From NCBI GenBank assembly GCA_005879655.1, contig VBJK01000112.1:1-21813 (forward strand): 21,813 nt of DNA. Reading direction: 5' to 3'. Below are positions 8,243 to 14,218 of the stretch, piece after piece. This DNA comes from Chloroflexota bacterium (GTDB taxonomy: Bacteria; Chloroflexota; Ktedonobacteria; Ktedonobacterales; Ktedonobacteraceae). The first letter of the stretch is position 1, and every line of letters starts with the position of its first letter. Below the pieces are notes generated by a model that had not been told where the DNA came from, ran no database searches, and saw only the letters and a list, made by a program, of their open reading frames with translations. Made by a program: the position numbers and the translations under genes.

Positions 8243-8260
8243 AATCTTAAGATTATAGCA
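8243..8260 (-). promoter_or_regulatory. Extended -10 promoter with overlapping 12-bp palindrome
   Basis: On the minus strand TGC (8260-8258) directly precedes a perfect TATAAT (8257-8252), an extended -10; no good -35 is visible. aatcttaagatt (8243-8254) is a perfect 12-bp palindrome that overlaps the -10 and covers the expected transcription start, 27 nt before the start codon of the Nudix-like regulator. A natural operator candidate. Confidence 0.5.
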
Positions 8261-8630
8261 TTCTATTCCAGTTCAAGCGCTATATGCAAGTCCACCGCTA
8301 TAAGAGCGAGTCTCACAAAGGGAGGGAAGGGAATCTGTTCCATCACCTGACACTCAATCTCAGTAATCAGCGAAGACCTCCCTCCCATATCACCTCTTGC
8401 AATGTCTCTACTTCATCCAGTGTAAAAGTAAAGAACTTTTTCCTGAGTATCCTGAACGTGATGCAAACTTCTTATTGGCTGATTGTAGTCCTGGCTCATT
8501 GACGCCCAACTAATTTGTGAGAACACTCCCCTCCAATGGCGGCATGAACAAGCGATACGAGATTTAGACGGCGTGTTTAAAAGAGCACATAAAACGTTAT
8601 TCAGCCCAGAAATTTTGTAAAGTTTACCCC
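8261..8630. other. Intergenic stretch without a recognisable gene
   Basis: About 370 nt between the promoter of the Nudix-like gene and the terminator of the dehydrogenase locus. A 72-codon frame at 8284-8502 has no good ribosome site and no protein-like composition. A 17-bp polypurine tract (8316-8332) has an exact inverted copy at 8728-8744 beyond the terminator; whether this is more than a low-complexity coincidence is unclear. Confidence 0.5.
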
Positions 8631-8663
8631 AACAAAAACAGGAGAGGCATTTTCAACCTCTCC
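8631..8663 (-). terminator. Rho-independent terminator for the minus-strand dehydrogenase locus
   Basis: Read on the minus strand, the stem ggagagg (8663-8657), a 9-nt loop and cctctcc (8647-8641) are followed by tgtttttgtt (8640-8631). It lies 95 nt past the dehydrogenase stop codon and is the natural end of the co-directional genes running from 13203. Confidence 0.75.
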
Positions 8664-8757
8664 GGCCTGTATTATTAACATGTCCAACTGAGAAGCGGTA
8701 CATTGCGCATCAGATCCCCTAGCAAACTCCCTTCCCTCCCTTTGCTAATGTCCTCCC

Positions 8758-9936
8758 CTATCCCTCCAAAGCCTCTTTTGCCAATAATGCGATCGTCGTA
8801 TCGTCCATAGGAGGATGGTGCAACCCGGCACGCACATCACGATAATGGCGTTGCAACGAAAAATTCAAAGATAAACTGGCTCCCCCCACTAAGCGCATAG
8901 CCAGATCAACGATCTCCACGGCATAGTTCGTTGCCAGATATTTTGCGGTGGCAAATTGAGCAGGAGTTACTCTAGATGGATCATCATCAAATTGCTCGAC
9001 CACATCGAAAAGAATGGCACGAGCCTGCATCAAAGCCAGATCCATCTTCGCAAGCTTTTCTTGAATATGCGGGACACTGGCAATCGGTTGATTAAGCGAA
9101 TTAGGCCGTCGTTGTCGCGCAAACTGCACTGCCTCATTGCGCGCCGCTTGCGCAATGCCCAAGTAGAGCGCGGCAACTGATAACCCCCACGCCGACAGAT
9201 GAGGCATTTGCCGCTCGCCCATATAAGCACTGGCAGCAACACGCACATTCTCTAATATCAAGTCATTACTCGCCGTGCCACGCATCCCTATCGTATTCCA
9301 GGTCTCTTCTATCCGCAATCCCTGAGCTGAACGCTCGATGAGGAAATTTCCCCGATCGCTCGTCAGACGAGGTAGACCAGCTGTAGCACCAACTTCATCC
9401 TCTAGCGAGCAGCTTACAAGAAAGAAACGCAGTATAGCGCTACCAGTCGTAAAGTTTTAGCGACCATTAATGAGCCACGAACCATCTTCCTGCCGACGTG
9501 CAGTAGTGACAGGACGCCCTCCTCGACTTGGACTACCAGTTGCAGGCTCGGACGCCACTACATTGATCAGCGCACCATCCTGCACTACCGCCTGACAGAT
9601 GGACGTGAACCACCCATCAGGACCATCCAGTCCCGCAGCAAGACGAGCTATATGCATTAGATGCATACCAGTCACCAACGCCGTAGAAGCACATCCTTGG
9701 CCCAGACGATACTGCGCCAGCGTTACGTCTAATAAGGAAGCTCCCCAACCACCAAAATCGCGTGGCACCGTGAGCGTCAGATAGCCAGATTGCCGCAAGT
9801 CCTCATAATTTTCCACCGGGAACCTGCCCGCCCAATCGTCTCTATCAGCTCGTTTAGCAAAGGTATCCGCTAACTCTCCCGCCAATGCAAGTAATTGCTT
9901 CTGTCGGTCAGTTGCTGGATACGCTAGAAAACTCAT
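8758..9936 (-). pseudogene. Acyl-CoA dehydrogenase-family flavoprotein, interrupted by one in-frame stop
   Basis: Read straight through, the frame is 393 codons, the usual length for acyl-CoA dehydrogenase or DszC-like flavin enzymes, which oxidise acyl-CoA esters or hydroxylate substrates using FAD or FMN. The N-terminal part (159 aa) has the helical domain, VPRDFGGWGAS and the middle-domain start VVASEPATGSPSRGG. After SWLINGR a TAA (9457-9459) replaces the Lys commonly found there, and translation resumes in the same frame with NFTTGS, then the C-terminal four-helix domain ending LQRHYRDVRAGLHHPPMDD. AAA to TAA by one substitution explains it; no frameshift is needed. Restart downstream is unlikely: the TTG at 9318 has no usable ribosome site. 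The gene start at 9936 has a strong aaaggagc site, so decay seems recent, or this is a sequencing error. No transposon is nearby. Confidence 0.85.
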
Positions 9937-10057
9937 GTATTGCTCCTTTGTCCCTTATTTTCTTGAGCACCTTAACGCATAATGAACCGTATCGATGTAA
10001 GAGAGCTGAGACAGATGCTGTAAAGAAGGTCGGGAGCATCCGCTAGTGCGCCTGCTC

Positions 10058-10213
10058 CTAGCGCCCAAAAACGAGATGAAGCTCCAGAGCAAAAGCTGCT
10101 GACAGTAACAAGGATATCCATAAGATTAAGCGGTAACGAGCAAGCATCACGTGTTCATGGAGAGCAACTGCTTTAGCTCCACTAGATCTACGAACTGAGG
10201 ACTGTTTTTGCAT
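10058..10213 (-). CDS. Small single-pass membrane protein, 51 aa
   Basis: Not recognised as any family. The ATG at 10213-10211 follows a strong aaggg site 8 nt upstream on the minus strand; the frame closes with TAG at 10060-10058. The product starts with a basic, Ser-rich tail (MQKQSSVRRSSGAKAV), then a short amphipathic stretch (HEHVMLARYR) and one hydrophobic span of about 20 residues (LILWISLLLSAAFALELHLV), ending FGR. The positive charges before the span predict an N-in orientation. It lies between the ChrB-like gene (157 nt upstream) and the dehydrogenase gene (121 nt downstream) on the same strand. It could be a small accessory membrane peptide of that locus. The ribosome site and the charge/hydrophobic pattern support it, but length alone gives modest certainty. 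Confidence 0.5.
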   Translation of the reverse strand: MQKQSSVRRSSGAKAVALHEHVMLARYRLILWISLLLSAAFALELHLVFGR

Positions 10214-10370
10214 TGTATGTTCCCTTCCCCCCCATGGGTGGAGTAGGCTACTTTTTTAAGAACTACTACATTCATATACGAGGCAACTTTGTTCTGGTTG
10301 TACGGTACTCAATGTACCCGACATTTGTCTGAGTTACTATGAAATAAGTCACACACCTCTAAAGTGGTGA

Positions 10371-11030
10371 TTAAAAGGAACGCTTTAAACCATCCTGTTT
10401 GCTCACCAGCAAGGAACTTATGCTAGAAGCCTCTGTTTCCTCACTGGGAATAAGCTGTTCACTATGCATTTCTAGCAAGCGGCGCGCTTTCGTATACTCC
10501 TTCTCAAATAAGATACGCAATATTTGCTCACAGATAGCCAGTGACTCCGCAGCCACGGCACGACGTGTCGCCGTCAAAGCCCCCAACATATCATGGCGCT
10601 TGGCCGTACGAAACAAGACATGCACCTTTTCCAGCACCTCAGCCAATTCAGCGTGTGCCTGATCATTCCAGCTCTGTGTCTCAACGAAACGGCGCGCCTT
10701 TGTGAGAAATTGACCACATATTTTCACAATAGCATTGTATTCATTGTTACGCGTTTCTAAAAGCGTATGCAGAATACGGCGCTCGTCAGCGACATCTAGA
10801 GCAACTACCGAGAAGATATTGGCCTCGCCGCCCATCTCATGAATCTCATGGACAAGCTGGCGAAAGTGCTTCTCCACATCCTCAGAGTAGGGCAGCAAGT
10901 AGACTGAGTTTTGTAGCGCATACGCCCCAAGGTTCTGTAAACGTCGCCAGACCCATACTCGCTTCTGTGAAGGTTCACTGGGGACTTTATATGTGAGTTG
11001 CAACCAGCGCATTGCATCGCGCTCATGCAT
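10371..11030 (-). CDS. ChrB N-terminal-domain protein (chromate-resistance-regulator-like)
   Basis: 219 aa. Residues 8-75 match the ChrB N-terminal domain: WLQLTYKVPSEPSQKRVWVW, then LGAYALQNSVYLLPYSED and EIHEMGGEANIFSV. In chromate-resistance operons ChrB regulates chrA. This protein lacks the C-terminal ChrB domain; residues 90-205 are helical and charged instead, probably coiled-coil-like. No ChrA transporter is in the window, so a chromate role is not shown; proteins of this type are often annotated only as ChrB-domain proteins. The ATG at 11030 has gaaagg at a long spacing of about 15 nt; the in-frame ATG at 11012 is an alternative start that would still keep the whole domain. It begins 43 nt after the PucR-type regulator gene, so the two are probably co-transcribed. 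Confidence 0.7.
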   Translation of the reverse strand: MHERDAMRWLQLTYKVPSEPSQKRVWVWRRLQNLGAYALQNSVYLLPYSEDVEKHFRQLVHEIHEMGGEANIFSVVALDVADERRILHTLLETRNNEYNAIVKICGQFLTKARRFVETQSWNDQAHAELAEVLEKVHVLFRTAKRHDMLGALTATRRAVAAESLAICEQILRILFEKEYTKARRLLEMHSEQLIPSEETEASSISSLLVSKQDGLKRSF

Positions 11031-11073
11031 GGATATGTACTGCCTTTCAAAACATCGTGAAATTTGCCCTTAA

Positions 11074-13203
11074 CTAAGCGTTAGGGGCTGTCTGCTCTAA
11101 TTGATGAAATCTCATCCATATAAAGGAAGCAAAACCCCAGGCGATACGTTCTTTAGGAGATGCGGCCTCAATTCCCAGGATATCTTCCGCTTTGTGTAAG
11201 CGGTAACGAATGGTGTTGACATGCACGCCAAGCTCATCACCGACTGTCTTCGTTGACCCCAGCGTCTGAGCCAGTACGAAGGTGGTGGTAAGGTCTGTGC
11301 CTTTGTTCTTATCGTATTCCAGTAGGGGTCTCAGCAGCCTGTTGGCAAAATTGTGTAGGTCATCAGTCAGCCTGGGATTTGCTAGTAGGCTCTCCAAGCC
11401 GGGGGTCTGAACATCGAGCAGGTACTCACTATTCCCTTTACGCCGCGCCATCTGCGCCTGAGAGATACTCTGCATGAGCACTACTTTCAGATCATTGAGC
11501 GAGTGATAGTACGCCCCATGCACAATCCACAGCGGATGAGGGGCAAACTGGGATAGCAAGGCTTCGCGTAGCTTGGCTGGCTCCTCCTGTGCGTGTTCGC
11601 CAAGCAAGATTATGCCGATGTCATCGCCCAGGAAAAGGAGCGGGCTTTTTAACTGAGCCAGCACAATATCCTCTACCAGCATTCTCTTGCGTGCCGCTTG
11701 TCTGCTGAGCACACTTTGGGCTGACCACGCAATCACCCAGAGCTGGCCTTCCCCAACGGGCAGACCCAGCCGATAGCCATCTTGGCGAAGCTGGGGCAAT
11801 GCTTTCTCCTGTAACACTGCGTGTAACCATTGCTCCCGTTGACGTGCTAGGTAATCGTACGCCTGTTCCATCCGTCCAAGGATCAGATTACAGGCCAGTA
11901 TCAGATCTGCAAAGAAATTAGGCCACTCTGGCGGTGGCAGGGGTATGGCGCTGCGCAAATAGACCTGACCAGGCTCACATACGCCAGGAGCATCCAGAGA
12001 AATAACCTGTACACCATCCATTGAGCTATCACTACCAGCTCTCAGGGACGCTAACTGCTCACTACGGGCCGCAATATAGGGATGCCCACCGCTGTCAGTA
12101 ACGACGACGGTTCCTTTAAGAAACTGGCTAACCCACGTCTCAAGGCTCTCAATGTGATTGGCGCGCAGCGTCAGCTTATACCATGCCGCTTTCTGATCGG
12201 GGGCTGGCGGCAGGCCGGGCGAGAGGTAGACGGGCGGACGGGTAAGCGAGCGCAATGGCTCAAGCAGGTATGCCATACGTTGCAGAAGCAGGCATTCAGT
12301 CAGAGAAAAAGGCTTGACATTTCTGCGCGTAGCGTAGAGGACACCCACGACCTGCTCACTCTTATCTTGTCTCTCACGTGCACGGATAGGTAGCGCAAAG
12401 ACTGAACGAATCAGCTCGCTATCCACAATATGGGAGATGCTGGGATCACGATACTGGGAATTGCGATAATCTTCTACCATCATGACAGGCATTCTATAAT
12501 CAGCGATGCGACCAGCTATCCCATGGCCACGTTGGAGCACAAACCCAAACCCGCCCTGTCTTGCCCCCATATGATCACTGGTTTCGATGACATCCTGATA
12601 CACTCGTCCCCAGGCAGTCATCTCGGCATTCCCCATTAAGCGCGCCATGCTGAGCAAGGCTGACAAAGCATGAGGATCACCTTTCCCCAATGCCTCAAGC
12701 AATGCCTGATCGCACAGCGGCGAAGTGCTGGAAAAATAGTGCGCCTCTAAGCTTTCTATCTCCATGAGCGCTTCCAATACGTGGCGCACCCTTTCCAGAT
12801 AGTCATTCATACCTTGTGGGAGAGGCGCACTGCTTAACCAGACGATCCATAAACCAGCAGGAGACATAGAAGCCGGTTGCAGGCAGATGAGATGAGGCAT
12901 TGGCATATCAACAAGCTTGCTCAGATCCTGTTGGAGCATACTGAGTGTAACATCGAATGAGTAATCAAGACGCATCGTAAGCCAGCGCCGCATACTCTCC
13001 CGCCGCGCCCCGGCATAGTAGACCTTCCACGGGACGGTTCTATCTTGACAGGGCCAGATCAAAGCCGTCCCTACCGCCGGAAGAGAAACGAGAACTTCTT
13101 GCAATGCGCGCGCTATCATCTCACCGCGTCGTTGCGGATGTAGCGCGGCACTTTTCAGGTGATGGATAACATCCTCTCCGGGAATGAGGTCCTTCTTTTC
13201 CAT
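11074..13203 (-). CDS. GAF-domain transcriptional regulator with PucR-type helix-turn-helix
   Basis: 709-aa cytoplasmic regulator. The last 75 residues carry the PucR C-terminal helix-turn-helix (TTTFVLAQTLGSTKTVGDEL then GVHVNTIRYRLHKAEDILGI, from residue 659), a domain of the PucR/CdaR regulators of purine, sugar-acid and other catabolic genes. Residues about 165-320 look like a GAF sensor domain (LLSMARLMGNAEMTAWGR, HGIAGRIADYRMPVMMVEDY, SVFALPIRARE, VVGVLYATRR). The N-terminal 150 residues and the middle region (330-600) are not recognised, although the middle is comparable to the CdaR GGDEF-like region that precedes the helix-turn-helix. The ATG at 13203 has aaagg 8 nt upstream. It probably controls the downstream ChrB-like, small membrane protein and dehydrogenase genes; its ligand is unknown. 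Confidence 0.85.
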   Translation of the reverse strand: MEKKDLIPGEDVIHHLKSAALHPQRRGEMIARALQEVLVSLPAVGTALIWPCQDRTVPWKVYYAGARRESMRRWLTMRLDYSFDVTLSMLQQDLSKLVDMPMPHLICLQPASMSPAGLWIVWLSSAPLPQGMNDYLERVRHVLEALMEIESLEAHYFSSTSPLCDQALLEALGKGDPHALSALLSMARLMGNAEMTAWGRVYQDVIETSDHMGARQGGFGFVLQRGHGIAGRIADYRMPVMMVEDYRNSQYRDPSISHIVDSELIRSVFALPIRARERQDKSEQVVGVLYATRRNVKPFSLTECLLLQRMAYLLEPLRSLTRPPVYLSPGLPPAPDQKAAWYKLTLRANHIESLETWVSQFLKGTVVVTDSGGHPYIAARSEQLASLRAGSDSSMDGVQVISLDAPGVCEPGQVYLRSAIPLPPPEWPNFFADLILACNLILGRMEQAYDYLARQREQWLHAVLQEKALPQLRQDGYRLGLPVGEGQLWVIAWSAQSVLSRQAARKRMLVEDIVLAQLKSPLLFLGDDIGIILLGEHAQEEPAKLREALLSQFAPHPLWIVHGAYYHSLNDLKVVLMQSISQAQMARRKGNSEYLLDVQTPGLESLLANPRLTDDLHNFANRLLRPLLEYDKNKGTDLTTTFVLAQTLGSTKTVGDELGVHVNTIRYRLHKAEDILGIEAASPKERIAWGFASFIWMRFHQLEQTAPNA

Positions 13204-13264
13204 ATTGCAACCTTTGCATTGTCGGAGTCAACAAACCATCTCACCAGAATTTGTGGGTGGAAAC

Positions 13265-13294
13265 ATTCTATTGTGCCTCAACGTGCCTTTACAA
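13265..13294 (-). promoter_or_regulatory. Candidate promoter for the GAF/PucR regulator
   Basis: On the minus strand TTGTAA (13294-13289), an 18-nt spacer and TAGAAT (13270-13265), about 60 nt before the start codon. One mismatch to the -10 consensus and two to the -35. It lies in the 279-nt divergent gap shared with the receiver-like gene. Confidence 0.4.
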
Positions 13295-13482
13295 TACTTA
13301 TGGTACTAAGGACATTGACCCATCCAATCTGGGTTCTCCCGTAATTTTGGTGATCGAGAAACTCCTGTAAAGCCAGTGCCCACAGGCTGTTTTCTCAGGA
13401 TACAACACATCGTGCAGTTACGCAATACATAACGCTTCCTCAAAGAGGGCGCGTGACTATGCACTAGAAAGGAGTGGGAGCT

Positions 13483-13866
13483 ATGGAACTGTCTGTGCTC
13501 TCTTTACCGGCGTATATGGCTAAAGAAAAACAACACACTTCCTCTGCACGCCGTGTGCTTATTGTAGAGGAACATCCTAGTATTGTCAATCTACTTTATT
13601 GGGCTTTAAAGCTAGAAGGCTATGAGGCGATTGCGACACCTGGCAAGGACTGGATAGACCAGACCATTGTCAGCGGCAACGATTTCCTGGCTATCCTGCT
13701 CGATTTGAGCAGAGAAGCATGGTCTAACCGAGATACTCCGCTTGTTGTGCTTACTACAACCCCAAATACTGATAGACATATTGATGGCTATCCTATTATC
13801 CGCAAACCATTTCATATTCATGAGCTTCTTAGCAAAGTCGAGTCATTTACATCTCAAAGCAGGTAA
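13483..13866 (+). CDS. Compact receiver-like protein (atypical response-regulator domain only)
   Basis: 127 aa with ATG at 13483. A GTG at 13474 overlaps the ribosome site aaggag (13469-13474), so it is not the start. After a 22-residue tail comes a receiver-type fold: RRVLIVEEHPSIVNLLYWAL (first strand and helix, with EE29-30 in place of the DD pair), FLAILLDL (D74, phospho-acceptor position), PLVVLTTTP (T91) and IIRKPFHIHELLSKV (K108). The distance from D74 to T91 is 17 residues, against about 30 in CheY-like proteins, so the third helix and nearby loop are missing; T91 to K108 is also short. Phosphorylation may still occur, but the fold is reduced. There is no output domain. It sits in the same direction as mutS, about 350 nt upstream, and is divergent from the PucR regulator. 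A single-domain signalling adaptor or decoy is plausible. Confidence 0.65.
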   Translation: MELSVLSLPAYMAKEKQHTSSARRVLIVEEHPSIVNLLYWALKLEGYEAIATPGKDWIDQTIVSGNDFLAILLDLSREAWSNRDTPLVVLTTTPNTDRHIDGYPIIRKPFHIHELLSKVESFTSQSR

Positions 13867-14218
13867 GAAGCTCAGTACCAATGGATCACCATAGTCGCGT
13901 TAATCTTACTGAACATTCCCTTGCCCCGATGAAGAACAATCATACACGTGATAATACTACAACATCCTCACATTATGGATCGACATTTGAGCAATCACAC
14001 GAAAACATCAGCAAGGTATTGCTACTCTATCAATGCATCAAAGCAACAGGTAGCATGGATGAGCCTGGAAAGAGCGTTCATGCTACCTTGCTCTGCTTAA
14101 ATGACATACACCCTTGCTTGCAAGTACCATGTTTTGACATTGTCACCCCAAACGTGCTCTAATGTACATGTGTTCAACATACAAAAATCCACACAACTCA
14201 GGTAGAGGTGAATCGCCC
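13867..14218. other. 352-nt stretch upstream of mutS, no supported gene
   Basis: A 10-bp perfect inverted repeat, aggtagcatg (14048-14057) and catgctacct (14079-14088) with a 21-nt loop, is the only clear structure; no clean T-run follows. A 93-codon frame (13881-14162) is low-complexity in its first half (His/Asn/Thr/Ser) with no good ribosome site, and is not called as a gene. Confidence 0.55.

Noticed and set aside
8284..8502. 72-codon open frame in the gap upstream of the Nudix-like gene
   Set aside because: No ribosome site, unusual composition, and it begins inside the region upstream of a divergent promoter.
8758..9318. Separate 186-aa gene for the C-terminal part of the dehydrogenase
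   Set aside because: It would need a TTG start with no spaced ribosome site and lacks the N-terminal and flavin-binding parts; it is the continuation of the interrupted gene at 8758-9936.
13881..14162. 93-codon open frame between the receiver-like gene and mutS
   Set aside because: No convincing ribosome site, low-complexity His/Asn/Thr/Ser first half, overlaps a hairpin, and no recognisable family.
14162..14218. Upstream ATG as the MutS start
   Set aside because: No ribosome site, and the extra 19 residues do not resemble MutS; the ATG at 14219 has a good site and starts at the conserved region.
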